From Candidatus Parepulonipiscium sp. PG-Nuni2H_MBin01 (GTDB taxonomy: Bacteria > Bacillota > Clostridia > Lachnospirales > Cellulosilyticaceae): a stretch of 43,851 bases of DNA. The notes beneath the pieces were generated by a model. The model was not told the DNA's origin and did not search any database. It saw only the letters and a list, made by a program, of their open reading frames with translations. The stretch covers positions 1-43,851 of the forward strand of contig MDJM01000005.1 in NCBI GenBank assembly GCA_001994995.1, given 5' to 3'. Shown here piece by piece: positions 28,461 through 36,835 of this stretch (positions are counted from its first letter, which is position 1; the number at the start of each line of letters is the position of its first letter). Both the position numbers and the translations under genes were made by a program.

Positions 28461-30370
28461 TAAACTAAAGTCCGCGTAGTTTCAGTAGGGTCGCTAGCTA
28501 CAGCAAGTGTAGCAAACTCAGATACCGAACTCTCCATAATAGCTGTAATGTCATCTAAAGCTCTCTCAACTGGAGCCTTGCGTTCTAAAACTCCAACTGC
28601 ATTATCCAAATTAAACTTAGTATCTAACTCTTCATCCAATCCAGCCGCCTCCGCAATAGTACGTCTAGCTGCCGCAAGAGCGTTAGATACTGCTGGTTCA
28701 TCGTAAGTCCCAACAATGTTATCTTCCGCTACATCAATAGAGCTATCTTCCGATACATCATAAGCGCTATAATCAGTCGCAACATTAACTGCTGATTTAT
28801 CGTAACTATCAACAACAGTATCTTCAGCAAAATCATAATCAGTCGCAACATTAACTGCTGATTTATCGTAACTATCAACAACAGTATCTTCAGCCATATC
28901 ATAAGCGTTATTATCAGTTACATCATCAGCTAAATCTATAGCATTAGTAGACTCATAAGCAGCCGAATCTTCTAATTCATCAAAATCATCAAACTCCTCA
29001 AACTCTTCTGCCTCAAACTCATCCACTTCATCAACTTCATCAAAGTCATCCACTTCTTCCACACTAACAGCCGCATAAGTTTTATTACCCGTATTAACCA
29101 CTTCAACCAAGTCCTCATCACAAGCCTTAGCATTTTTAGCACGTGCTATAGCATTAGCAACCTCAATAATATCAGCCTCAGTAGCCATATTATCATCAAT
29201 TACACCAGCCTCTGGTACATCTTCAAATTCTAAATTATCCGTCACCGCAACTTCACTCTCCATAGCTTTATTTTGTAAAAATTGATTAATCGCTGTCACA
29301 ATTCTTTGCGAGGCAAACCCATCTCCATACGGATTAACTCCACAAGCCATCTTAGCATGCAAATCATTATCCTCTAACAAAATTGACAGCTCCTCCACAA
29401 TAACATTTGTATCAGTCCCAATAACCTTAAGAACCCCAGCCTCAACCCCCTCTGGTCTTTCTGTAACATTACGCAAAACTAATACAGGTAACTTAAACGA
29501 TGGAGCTTCTTCCTGCAACCCACCCGAATCTGTAAGAATTACAAAAGCTTTATTAAGTAAATTATGCATATCAAAAGTATCCAAAGGCTCTGTTAAAATA
29601 ACTCTATCCACACCATCCAAATACTTAAACACACAATCCCTAACAGCTGGATTTTTATGAACAGGAAAAACCACTTCAACATCCTCATATCGCGAAACAA
29701 TTTTACATATGGCATCACAAATATCAATAAGCGGTTGCCCTAAATTTTCTCGCCTATGAGAAGTAACTACCACTACCCTCTTAGAAAGGCTGTTAAGAAC
29801 CGCGTCCTTAAATACATAATCATCACGCGTAGTCAACTTTAATGTATCCACCACAGTGTTCCCTGTGACAAAAATACAATTGTCAGCTATTCCCTCTTTA
29901 ATAAGATTAAGCCTAGCATTTTCAGTAGGAGCAAAATGCAAAGTCGCTAACGAACTAGTCAACAACCGATTAACTTCCTCTGGAAAAGGCTCATACTTAT
30001 TATAAGTTCTAAGACCAGCCTCAACATGTCCGACTGGCACTCTTTCATAAAACGCAGCTAAAGCTGCTGCAAAAGTAGTAGTAGTATCACCGTGTACTAA
30101 AATAATATCAGGTTTAGATTTTTTAATTACATCGCAAACGCCTTCTAGCACCCTAGTAGTAACTTGCGCTAAAGACTGAGCTGCCTGCATAATGTTTAAA
30201 TCAAAATCTACATCAATGCCAAATTCGCTAAGTACCCCATCAAGCATCTCTCTATGTTGTGCAGTAATACACACTAAACACTCAAGAGCTTTCTCTCTAC
30301 GTAACTGTTCAATCACCGGAGCCATTTTAATAGCCTCGGGTCTGGTACCAAAAATCACTAGCGCTCGCAT
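28460..30370 (-). CDS. wecB: UDP-N-acetylglucosamine 2-epimerase with long acidic C-terminal tail
   Basis: 636 aa. The first 370 or so are a complete non-hydrolysing UDP-GlcNAc 2-epimerase (FGTRPEAIKMAPVI, AQHREML, HGDTTTTFAAALAAFY, VGHVEAGLRT, PFPEEVNRLL, DSGGLQEEAPSFKLPVLVLRNVTERPEGVEAG). This makes UDP-ManNAc for wall polymers. About 260 extra residues follow: a strongly acidic stretch (EEFEEFDDFDELED), two copies of EDTVVDSYDKSAVNVATDY, and a helical end (AAARRTIAEAAGLDEELD..). The tail has no known domain. A wecB/mnaA gene ahead of the atp genes is common in Firmicutes. The tail and the coupling to atpZ are unusual. Confidence 0.92.
   Translation of the reverse strand: MRALVIFGTRPEAIKMAPVIEQLRREKALECLVCITAQHREMLDGVLSEFGIDVDFDLNIMQAAQSLAQVTTRVLEGVCDVIKKSKPDIILVHGDTTTTFAAALAAFYERVPVGHVEAGLRTYNKYEPFPEEVNRLLTSSLATLHFAPTENARLNLIKEGIADNCIFVTGNTVVDTLKLTTRDDYVFKDAVLNSLSKRVVVVTSHRRENLGQPLIDICDAICKIVSRYEDVEVVFPVHKNPAVRDCVFKYLDGVDRVILTEPLDTFDMHNLLNKAFVILTDSGGLQEEAPSFKLPVLVLRNVTERPEGVEAGVLKVIGTDTNVIVEELSILLEDNDLHAKMACGVNPYGDGFASQRIVTAINQFLQNKAMESEVAVTDNLEFEDVPEAGVIDDNMATEADIIEVANAIARAKNAKACDEDLVEVVNTGNKTYAAVSVEEVDDFDEVDEVDEFEAEEFEEFDDFDELEDSAAYESTNAIDLADDVTDNNAYDMAEDTVVDSYDKSAVNVATDYDFAEDTVVDSYDKSAVNVATDYSAYDVSEDSSIDVAEDNIVGTYDEPAVSNALAAARRTIAEAAGLDEELDTKFNLDNAVGVLERKAPVERALDDITAIMESSVSEFATLAVASDPTETTRTLV
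28769..28894 (-). repeat. Exact 60-bp direct repeat in the wecB tail
   Basis: Bases 28769-28828 and 28835-28894 appear identical over 60 bp, period 66 bp (22 codons), keeping the frame. This is a recent in-frame duplication in the acidic tail. Confidence 0.9.
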
Positions 30371-30422
30371 CTATCTTTACCTCACTTTATTTATTCATCA
30401 AATTAATGATATTATTTAGTTC

Positions 30423-30470
30423 ACTATATATTATGTACACTTTTCCTACAAAAAATTATTTTTCCTACAA
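30423..30470 (-). promoter_or_regulatory. Probable wecB promoter with 11-bp direct repeat
   Basis: On the minus strand TTGTAG (30446-30451), 17-base spacer, TATAGT (30423-30428). The 11-mer ttttcctacaa (plus strand) covers the -35 at 30441-30451 and recurs 19 bases upstream at 30460-30470. Two copies on one DNA face near a -35 suggest an activator or repressor site; no regulator is identified. Confidence 0.45.
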
Positions 30471-30737
30471 CATTTTTTATCTTATGCGCTTATTTTACCA
30501 TTTTTTATTTCATTTGGCTACTCATTATTCCTCTTTATTTTTAACAATCTTATAACATATAAGTTTATAAGATTTATTATATTTTTCTTTATTCCCTTAA
30601 GTTGGAAATTAAACTAGCAATTTAGTCAACGTAAATTAAAATATCCATACATTTTTTCTACGGGACTTGTTAACTAATTATATATATATTATGAAGTTTT
30701 AAAAATATACCCAAAACTAAAAAATATTTTTAGCAAA
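30471..30737. other. AT-rich intergenic region
   Basis: With the wecB promoter on one side and a terminator on the other, the 442-base gap between wecB and the Cys-rich gene holds only AT-rich sequence here. One palindromic stretch (ATAAACTTATATG-like, about 30550-30575) is visible. I see no gene. Confidence 0.6.
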
Positions 30738-30771
30738 ATATGGGAGTGCCATTTTTAGCGCTCCCATATTA
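30738..30771 (-). terminator. Intrinsic terminator of the Cys/Pro-rich gene
   Basis: AATATGGGAG/CTCCCATATT, a 10-bp perfect stem with a 14-base loop. TTTTG and more T-rich sequence follow on the minus strand. Confidence 0.75.
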
Positions 30772-30812
30772 CTCCTAATAGTTACTTAATATTCATTTCA
30801 TCCTAAAAATTG

Positions 30813-31856
30813 CTATCTACCCCAACCATCAGGATTAGTTTTCGGTCTACAATTACAGCACTTATTAGTTGGTGGCATCTGTGGGTATGGTCTTTGTACT
30901 GGCTCTGGCTGTGGGTACGGTCTTTGTACTGGTTCTGGCTGTGGGTATGGTCTTTGTACTGGTTCTGGTTGTGGGTATGGCCTTTGTACTGGTTCTGGTT
31001 GTGGGTATGGTCTTTGTACTGGCTCTGGTTGTGGGTACGGTCTTTGTACTGGCTCTGGTTGTGGGTATGGTCTTTGTACTGGCTCTGGCTGTGGGTATGG
31101 CCTTTGTACTGGTTCTGGTCTACATGACTTGCAGTAACAAGGTGGCTTTGGTGGTCTTGGCGCTAAATCTGGATTTGGCTGCCAATGACATGGCTTACAT
31201 GATTTACAATTACAACCTTGCTTTTTACAACATGGCTTTGGTTTATCTGCACAATGACAAGGTGGTTTAGGTGGTTTTGGTAACTCCTTACAACATGGTC
31301 TTTCTTCGCAGTGACAATATGGCTTTGGAGGCTTTGGTTTATCTTCGCAGTAGCAAGGTGGTTTAGGTGGCTTTGGTAACTCCTTACAACATGGTCTTTC
31401 TTCACAGTGACAATATGGTTTTGGAGGCTTTGGTTTATCTTCGCAGTGGCAAGGTGGTTTAGGTGGTTTTGGTAACTCCTTACAACATGGAAGCTCTTCG
31501 CAGTGGCATGGCTCTTCGCAATGACAATGTAATTCACAATGACAATTTGGTTTTGGTCGTTTAGGTTTAAAAATATCAAACGGCTTCAAAAAATCAGACG
31601 GTTTCAATTCTGGATTAAACAAAGGTTTTCTTTTTGGTCTATATGTTTGCTTGCAAGTACATTCTAGTTTTTCACAAATAGGAGGCTCTGGTCTCTCACA
31701 AATAGGAGGCTCTGGTTTTTCGCAAGCACAAGGATTACCTATATCTACACGATGAGGTTTACAATTACAAGGTTTTCTTCTGCATTTATTACAAACACCT
31801 GGCGGTGATAATGGTCTTAAAAACGCTTCTAAGCGGTCATTAGCCATATAACTCAT
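30813..31856 (-). CDS. Cys/Pro-rich repetitive protein, hypothetical
   Basis: 347 aa of unknown function, built almost wholly of repeats. Residues from about 20 to 120 carry CxC and PEPPIC motifs. Then come three copies of a 32-aa unit of the form [32 protein letters not shown]. Last are eight tandem [10 protein letters not shown] decapeptides and a CCNC tail. There is no signal peptide or membrane helix. Clustered CHC, CCK and CNC motifs could bind metal or form disulfide cross-links, as in cysteine-rich spore coat or exosporium proteins; that role is a guess supported only by the spore-forming host. The start at 31856 is chosen for the upstream AAGGAG; an upstream extension to 31922 has a hydrophobic, Cys-rich but unsupported N-terminus. 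Confidence 0.8.
   Translation of the reverse strand: MSYMANDRLEAFLRPLSPPGVCNKCRRKPCNCKPHRVDIGNPCACEKPEPPICERPEPPICEKLECTCKQTYRPKRKPLFNPELKPSDFLKPFDIFKPKRPKPNCHCELHCHCEEPCHCEELPCCKELPKPPKPPCHCEDKPKPPKPYCHCEERPCCKELPKPPKPPCYCEDKPKPPKPYCHCEERPCCKELPKPPKPPCHCADKPKPCCKKQGCNCKSCKPCHWQPNPDLAPRPPKPPCYCKSCRPEPVQRPYPQPEPVQRPYPQPEPVQRPYPQPEPVQRPYPQPEPVQRPYPQPEPVQRPYPQPEPVQRPYPQPEPVQRPYPQMPPTNKCCNCRPKTNPDGWGR
30880..31119. repeat. 30-bp minisatellite, 8 copies
   Basis: Eight uninterrupted 30-bp units (tgtgggtaYggYctttgtac..), differing at a few third positions, encode [10 protein letters not shown]. Units abut with no spacers, which excludes a CRISPR array. Confidence 0.95.
31215..31510. repeat. 96-bp tandem repeat, about 3 copies
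   Basis: The segment aaggtggtttaggtgg recurs at 31259, 31355 and 31451, a period of 96 bp (32 codons). It corresponds to the Cys/Pro 32-aa unit of the Cys-rich protein. Confidence 0.9.
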
Positions 31857-31972
31857 AATATAACAACTCCTTAAACAAAATGCTATATGGCATAATATGC
31901 AAAATATAACGTATTTTGACACTATGTAATTAAAAATAATATAAAATTTTCGTATTTATTCGTATTTAAACG

Positions 31973-32014
31973 AAAAAAAAGAGCAATAGTTAAATAACTA
32001 TCACTCTTTTTTTT
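31973..32014 (-). terminator. Intrinsic terminator after tRNA-Met
   Basis: A long stem of A8-GAG..AATAGTTA with TAACTAT..CTC-T8 has two inner mismatches. It works on either strand and ends the tRNA transcript. Confidence 0.8.
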
Positions 32015-32076
32015 ACGCTAATCCATATCATCACCTATAGAGTTAGGAGAATTCTTGCCTTTTTATATAAAATTAG

Positions 32077-32150
32077 TGGCGGAAGAGGGAGTCGAACCCC
32101 CGACACCATGGGTATGAACCATGTGCTCTAGCCAACTGAGCTATTCAGCC
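32077..32150 (-). tRNA. tRNA-Met (CAT anticodon)
   Basis: A 74-base cloverleaf on the minus strand. Acceptor GGCTGAA pairs with TTCCGCC, with a U-C mismatch at position 4-69. The D-stem is GCTC/GAGC. The anticodon arm is CATGG-TTCATAC-CCATG with anticodon CAT, and the T-arm loop is TTCGACT. The discriminator is A and CCA is not encoded (CTA follows). Elongator Met is most likely. A tRNA-Ile2 with modified CAT cannot be excluded by eye. A first base pair G1-C72 argues against initiator tRNA. Confidence 0.93.
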
Positions 32151-32164
32151 CCAAACTTTATTAT

Positions 32165-32193
32165 ATTATATACTACTTTAACATAATTGACAA
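32165..32193 (-). promoter_or_regulatory. Promoter of tRNA-Met
   Basis: TTGTCA (32188-32193), 17-base spacer, perfect TATAAT (32165-32170) on the minus strand, ending 15 bases before the tRNA. Confidence 0.85.
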
Positions 32194-32312
32194 GCCCTTT
32201 TTAAAAAAATATATTTAATATAATGCCTTGACAAAATTTACATACCTTTTGTTAAAACAATATTAAATATACCGCCTTGACAAAATTTACAAGCCCCTTT
32301 TTAAAAAAAATA
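32186..32312. repeat. Imperfect tandem repeats upstream of tRNA-Met
   Basis: The 18-mer gccttgacaaaatttaca occurs at 32225-32242 and again at 32275-32292 (period 50). A related attgacaagccctttttaaaaaaata segment at 32186 matches the one starting near 32288. Each unit carries a TTGTCA on the minus strand (the -35 sequence of the tRNA promoter) followed by AT-rich sequence. They look like duplicated promoter regions. Confidence 0.6.
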
Positions 32313-32314
32313 CT

Positions 32315-33082
32315 TTAGGGCAAAAACTTTGTATACTTAATCTCATCATGATAAATTTTCTGAATTACATTATCTACTTTACCATTAGCTAAAATCATCT
32401 CAATATCATAATCACTACAAATTTTAGCCGCATCTAATTTAGTTTTAATACCACCAGTACCAAATTCATTAGTATCCCCTACTTCAATATTTATCGCTTC
32501 TACATTATCAACTACTTCCACCAAAGTAGCATCACTATGCTCCTTTGGATTTTTATCAAATAACCCATCAATATCACTAAGGATAATCAAAGTATCAGCA
32601 TTCCAAAGCATAGCAGTGTAAGCAGCAAGAGTGTCATTATCCCCAATCTTAAGCTCTTCCACACAAACCGTATCATTCTCATTAATAATAGGCACAACTC
32701 CCTCATCAACTAAAGTAAACAAAGTATTTCTAATATTAAGCACACGATTATCAGCAAAAAAATCATCACGAGTTAGCAAAACCTGTGCAATAGTATAATC
32801 ATACTTAGAAAAAGACTTCTCATAAGAAGCTAACAACCTCACTTGCCCAATAGCACAAAGAGCCTGCTTATAATGCATATCAGCCTTGCGACTCCACTTA
32901 TTAATAGCAGAAATACCCGCAATCTTCGCTCCAGATGACACAATAATTACATCATTCCCCTCTTCCATTAACATAACCGCATCTTTACAAAGAGACTCAA
33001 TAAACTGCTCATTAACAAATCCATCTGCATTAGAAATTGTGTTACTACCAACTTTAATAACTATCTTCTTTGTCTTTTTCAT
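32315..33082 (-). CDS. proB: Glutamate 5-kinase, short form without PUA domain
   Basis: 255 aa, the amino-acid kinase domain alone (KKIVIKVGSNTIS, IVSSGAKIAG, VPIINENDTV, IGDNDTLAAYTA, DIDGLFDKNPKEH, GTGGIKTKLDAAKI). It phosphorylates glutamate in the first step of proline synthesis. The C-terminal PUA domain of the longer forms (about 370 aa) is absent. The ATG at 33082 is 8 bases after GGAGG; an ATG at 33097 precedes that site. It is the last gene of proC-proA-proB, 75 bases after proA, with an intrinsic terminator-like hairpin between. Confidence 0.94.
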   Translation of the reverse strand: MKKTKKIVIKVGSNTISNADGFVNEQFIESLCKDAVMLMEEGNDVIIVSSGAKIAGISAINKWSRKADMHYKQALCAIGQVRLLASYEKSFSKYDYTIAQVLLTRDDFFADNRVLNIRNTLFTLVDEGVVPIINENDTVCVEELKIGDNDTLAAYTAMLWNADTLIILSDIDGLFDKNPKEHSDATLVEVVDNVEAINIEVGDTNEFGTGGIKTKLDAAKICSDYDIEMILANGKVDNVIQKIYHDEIKYTKFLP

Positions 33083-33120
33083 CACATACTCCTCCAAAAC
33101 AATCTGTTATTTTACAAACA

Positions 33121-33146
33121 ACAAAAAGGGAGAAATCCTCCCTTTT
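33121..33146 (-). terminator. Terminator-like hairpin between proA and proB
   Basis: Perfect 9-bp AAAAGGGAG/CTCCCTTTT, 5-base loop, then TG and T-rich sequence on the minus strand. It would reduce read-through into proB, or act as a partial terminator; no separate proB promoter is obvious. Confidence 0.65.
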
Positions 33147-33157
33147 CTTAAAAAATA

Positions 33158-34393
33158 TTAACGAATTTGGCCATCACCATGAATTATATATTTACTAGAA
33201 ACTAAATGGTCTAGTCCAACAGGACCACGCACATGCATCTTCTGGGTACTAATCCCCATCTCACAGCCAAAGCCAAATTCACCCCCATCAGTAAATCTAG
33301 TTGACGCATTAACATAAACACATGCCGCATCAACATGTAGAGTAAACTTATTGGCATTTTCATAGTTATTCGTTACAATACACTCCGAATGCCCTGTAGA
33401 ATACTGCTCAATATGCCTAATAGCCTCATCAATATCCTTAACAACCTTAACTGCAATAACGTAATCTAAAAACTCAGTAGCAAAGTCGCTAGGTGTAGCA
33501 GGCTCACAAGGAATTAACTTGCGAGTCTCTTCACACCCCAAAAACTTAACTACCCCATCAAAGTCCTTTACACATGCACCTAAAAAACTACGAGCAATAT
33601 TTTCGTGCACTAATAAAGTCTCGATAGAATTACAAACTGAAGGACGTTGAATTTTAGCATTCTCAAAAATCCTAAGCGCCATATCCATAGACGCGCTCTC
33701 ATCTATAAACAAATGGCAATTACCCACCCCAGTTTCTACCACTGGAACAGTAGCATTACTAACAACCATATTGATAAGCTCTGCTCCACCACGTGGAATA
33801 ACAAGGTCAATATACTCATTAGCAGTAATAATCTGTTTAACAACATCCCTATTCATATCCTCAATAAGCATAACCGCATCACTAGGAATATTAACATTAC
33901 TAAGCCCTTGCTTAATAGCAGCTACAATAGCCATATTAGAATTATGAGCCATACTACTACCCCTAAGCAAAATCGCATTACCAGACTTAATAGCTAAAAC
34001 TACCGCATCTACAGTAACGTTAGGGCGCGATTCATAAATTATAGATATAACACCCATAGGCACAGTCTTCTTAAGAAGCTCCATCCCATTCTCCATAGTA
34101 TGCCCATAACTACAAACTCCCACCGGGTCCTTTAAACCAATTACTACATCAATACTATTACAAATAGACTCCAAGCGAGCATAAGACAAACTAAGCCTAT
34201 CAATAAGACTTTCACTAATGCCAATCTTCTTAGCTTGCACTACATCCTTATCATTAGCTGTCATAATAGATTGAGAATTTTCCAGCAAAGCATGTTTAAT
34301 TTCATCCAGAACTTCATTCTTCTGCTTAGAACTAAGCGTCCTAAGTACTTTAGCCGCTGCCTTTAACTTCTTACCTTTTACTTCAACTTCCAT
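33158..34393 (-). CDS. proA: Gamma-glutamyl phosphate reductase
   Basis: 411 aa, normal length. Reduces gamma-glutamyl phosphate to glutamate semialdehyde with NADPH. The catalytic Cys is in KIQRPSVCNSIETLLVH, and the aldehyde-dehydrogenase-fold segments PMGVISIIYESRPNVTVDA and SGNAILLRGSS are visible. 25 bases after proC. Confidence 0.97.
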   Translation of the reverse strand: MEVEVKGKKLKAAAKVLRTLSSKQKNEVLDEIKHALLENSQSIMTANDKDVVQAKKIGISESLIDRLSLSYARLESICNSIDVVIGLKDPVGVCSYGHTMENGMELLKKTVPMGVISIIYESRPNVTVDAVVLAIKSGNAILLRGSSMAHNSNMAIVAAIKQGLSNVNIPSDAVMLIEDMNRDVVKQIITANEYIDLVIPRGGAELINMVVSNATVPVVETGVGNCHLFIDESASMDMALRIFENAKIQRPSVCNSIETLLVHENIARSFLGACVKDFDGVVKFLGCEETRKLIPCEPATPSDFATEFLDYVIAVKVVKDIDEAIRHIEQYSTGHSECIVTNNYENANKFTLHVDAACVYVNASTRFTDGGEFGFGCEMGISTQKMHVRGPVGLDHLVSSKYIIHGDGQIR

Positions 34394-34418
34394 TTATATA
34401 CCTCACCTTTCAACTTAC

Positions 34419-35204
34419 TTATAACCTACCTAACTCCTCACTACGATTTACACAAGCCCTTAACCCTTGTACCACACAATTTTCTAACCCTTCAGATTGC
34501 ATAGCATCTAGAGCTGCAAAGGTTGTACCTCCATGAACTTTAATCTTATTCTCTAACTGCTCTAAAGATAGCGTAGAATTTAGAATGGTTTGAGCACTAC
34601 CTTTCATAGATTGAGCAAACAGCCTTCTAGCCGTATTTTCATCAAATCCCATACGAACCGCTTCCTCCACAACAATCCTAGATAAGTAATAAAAATACCC
34701 TGGAGCTGAACCATTTAGCGCAACAACTTTACTCATAAGCTGTTCCTCTACATTTTCTACCACACCACAACTTGAAAAAAACTTAGTAACCTTATTAATC
34801 TGCTCATCAGTTGCCTTATGACAATGAGATAAAGCAAAACTACCCAATTGCTCTTGCGCAGCTAAAGTTGGCATACACCTAAAAAAAGTACAAGTTGACC
34901 CTAAATTATTAGAAAGCCACTCAATAGTAATCCCCGCAACCAAAGAAACTATCACACTTGCACCCTTAAGCTCCTCTACAATACTACGAATCATTTGAGG
35001 TGTCACCGCAATTACTACAACCTTACAATCCCCAACTAACTCAGTTATCGAATTATAAGTACGATAGCCTAAAGCACTATATTTATCTACCACACCTTTA
35101 TTAACATCATACACACCAATTTTAGCATTATCATACTCACCACTCATACTAACACCTGTTAAAATTGCCGTTACTATATTTCCAGCTCCTATAAACCCAA
35201 ACAT
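34419..35204 (-). CDS. proC: Pyrroline-5-carboxylate reductase
   Basis: 261 aa. The N-terminal dinucleotide fold begins MFGFIGAGNIVTAIL. The C-terminal dimerisation part includes VALNGSAPGYFYYL and HGGTTFAALDAM. It makes proline, the last step of the pathway encoded by the next two genes. It follows divIC closely (14 bases). Confidence 0.96.
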   Translation of the reverse strand: MFGFIGAGNIVTAILTGVSMSGEYDNAKIGVYDVNKGVVDKYSALGYRTYNSITELVGDCKVVVIAVTPQMIRSIVEELKGASVIVSLVAGITIEWLSNNLGSTCTFFRCMPTLAAQEQLGSFALSHCHKATDEQINKVTKFFSSCGVVENVEEQLMSKVVALNGSAPGYFYYLSRIVVEEAVRMGFDENTARRLFAQSMKGSAQTILNSTLSLEQLENKIKVHGGTTFAALDAMQSEGLENCVVQGLRACVNRSEELGRL

Positions 35205-35218
35205 ATTAAACCTCTTTT

Positions 35219-35482
35219 CTATTTTTGTTTAAACACAATATCATTTTCTCTAACCATCCCCAACTTCTCTCTAGCCATCTGTTCAATATATTCTAGTGAA
35301 CCCTGGGATATTTCAGTTTCTTGCAACTGCTCCAAAGTCATAGCCTGAAACTCCAGCTCCTCTTCAGTATCCCTAATCTGCAATTTTAACTCCCCTAAAG
35401 CTTGATTAACACTAATAGCACGCACACCTAACAATACAGTTAAACATGCACACCCAATACATATAACTTTATGTGCATTCAT
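35219..35482 (-). CDS. divIC: Septum formation initiator DivIC/FtsB family
   Basis: 87 aa. One N-terminal membrane helix (about 5-22) is followed by a coiled coil (LGELKLQIRDTEEELEFQAMTLEQLQ) and the family end motif IEQMAREKLGMVRENDIVF. It acts in the divisome with FtsL and DivIB. Its place after yabP-yabQ is the conserved Firmicutes order. Confidence 0.93.
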   Translation of the reverse strand: MNAHKVICIGCACLTVLLGVRAISVNQALGELKLQIRDTEEELEFQAMTLEQLQETEISQGSLEYIEQMAREKLGMVRENDIVFKQK

Positions 35483-35542
35483 AAATTTATCCCCCTATGC
35501 TTCTTTTAATCATGATACCTAGTAATTTTATATTTGTAAACC

Positions 35543-35572
35543 CCAAAAAAACAAAATACACCCTTACGGGTG
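35543..35572 (-). terminator. Intrinsic terminator after yabQ
   Basis: CACCC-GTAA-GGGTG stem followed by TATTTTGTTTTTTT on the minus strand, so divIC probably has its own promoter. Confidence 0.75.
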
Positions 35573-35613
35573 CAATTATATGGGGAGTGTTTGTATAAAT
35601 ATGTAAAAAAAGA

Positions 35614-36138
35614 CTACTTCTTCTGAGAAAAACTCTTTTTAGCTATGTTAATTTCCGTCCTAACATCAGCATGTTTTAAAACTAACTGACGCTTTAAATA
35701 ACGAACATGATCACGTCTTACAATATTATATTTGATTAAAAGGTCATTAATAATCCCAAGAGGGATAAGAAGTAATGAGATTGTCCATTTTATTGGAATT
35801 AAAAGCATACGAATGACAGCTTTTCCCCAAGCGATTAATTGATCAGAAATACTCATCAAGAACACACTAAACGTTAGAAAATAAAAGCTTGCCCCTAAAA
35901 CAATCCCGAAAAAAGCAAATATCCGAATATTTGCATAGTTGTGCATATATAAAATTGAAAAAGCTATACAGCTACAAGTAACCCAATATAATAAATCTTC
36001 AATATGTACCATAATATCAAAGTGCTTAATTACCTTTCTAAAAATACGGAGTACATCATAAATAACACCCATCAAGACTCCAATGCGAAGGCACTCAAAA
36101 AACAAAAGAGCCTGTTCACTTACTAACTGATTATCCAT
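35614..36138 (-). CDS. yabQ: Spore cortex biosynthesis protein YabQ
   Basis: 174 aa integral membrane protein. Hydrophobic helices at about 12-30, 45-65, 70-95 and 110-130 and the family segment FFECLRIGVLMGVIYDVLRIFRK are visible. In Bacillus subtilis YabQ is needed for spore cortex formation. The ATG at 36138 has GGGGTGG 6 bases before it; an upstream extension overlaps yabP and is rejected. 13 bases after yabP. Confidence 0.92.
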   Translation of the reverse strand: MDNQLVSEQALLFFECLRIGVLMGVIYDVLRIFRKVIKHFDIMVHIEDLLYWVTCSCIAFSILYMHNYANIRIFAFFGIVLGASFYFLTFSVFLMSISDQLIAWGKAVIRMLLIPIKWTISLLLIPLGIINDLLIKYNIVRRDHVRYLKRQLVLKHADVRTEINIAKKSFSQKK

Positions 36139-36151
36139 AGTTACCACCCCC

Positions 36152-36442
36152 TTATTTAAATATCCCGAACAATCCAGATTTTTTCTTAGCAGGAGCAGCA
36201 CCGCCGCCACTTTCTTCGTATATTAACCCAGAAATATGTCCTTCAACTATAAGCTCGCCACTATCTAAATTCATCTTAATAATATGCAAGTCAGTCCCCT
36301 CAATGTCCAAAAAACCATCGCTTACAGTCTCTAGCTCAATAACCTCCTCATCAAACGAAAACACATCTTTTACCGCAGTTAGTACAAGTCGTTTTCTATC
36401 CACCATGTTAACAGTATGTTTTTTAGTCATTTTATCATCCAT
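36152..36442 (-). CDS. yabP: Sporulation protein YabP
   Basis: 96 aa. Matches YabP/YqfC: VDRKRLVLTAVKDVFSFDEEVIELETVSDGFLDIEGTDLHI. The C-terminus (GGGAAPAKKKSGLFGIFK) is basic and hydrophobic, possibly membrane-associating. Co-transcribed with yabQ. Confidence 0.93.
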   Translation of the reverse strand: MDDKMTKKHTVNMVDRKRLVLTAVKDVFSFDEEVIELETVSDGFLDIEGTDLHIIKMNLDSGELIVEGHISGLIYEESGGGAAPAKKKSGLFGIFK

Positions 36443-36524
36443 TACTCAACCACTCCTTATAATCTCATATACACTAAGTATATTTAGAGGGTAATTATTT
36501 TATTCCAAATACGCAAACTATTTG

Positions 36525-36767
36525 CTAGTCTACAACACGATACATAGCCGACGTATCTTCTTTTTTCACATGCTCCTTTAGCTCCAACACCTCATATTTA
36601 ACAGGAGAAGTACCAAAATTAATCTCAATAACATCACCCACACTAACCTTAGCCCCCGCTTTTGCAACCTTCCCATTAATCATAACCCTATTTTGGTCAC
36701 AAGCCTCTTGCGCTACTGTCCTTCTTTTTATAATCCTACTTACTTTTAAATATTTATCTATCCTCAT
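36525..36767 (-). CDS. rqcP: S4-domain protein RqcP (YabO)
   Basis: 80 aa S4 RNA-binding domain (MRIDKYLKVSRIIKRRTVAQEACDQNRVMINGK). In Bacillus subtilis RqcP works with RqcH in adding alanine tails to stalled chains on 50S subunits. Located between hup and yabP as in other Firmicutes. Confidence 0.94.
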   Translation of the reverse strand: MRIDKYLKVSRIIKRRTVAQEACDQNRVMINGKVAKAGAKVSVGDVIEINFGTSPVKYEVLELKEHVKKEDTSAMYRVVD

Positions 36768-36835
36768 AACTTCTCTCCTTTTATATCCTCTATAAAGAAA
36801 TAATTCCCTTTAAATTTAACTCCTCTAACACGCTT

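Noticed and set aside
30880-31119. CRISPR-like array of 30-bp repeats
   Set aside because: The units abut without spacers and encode a decapeptide repeat.
30810-31270. Plus-strand open frames of 105 and 133 aa over the Cys/Pro gene
   Set aside because: They are low-complexity products ([20 protein letters not shown]) of the 30-bp repeat read backwards. The minus frame has a ribosome-binding site, terminator and patterned Cys/Pro sequence.
32187-32225. Plus-strand promoter TTGACA-17-TATATT
   Set aside because: No plus-strand gene follows. The sequence is better explained by the minus-strand tRNA promoter and its repeats.
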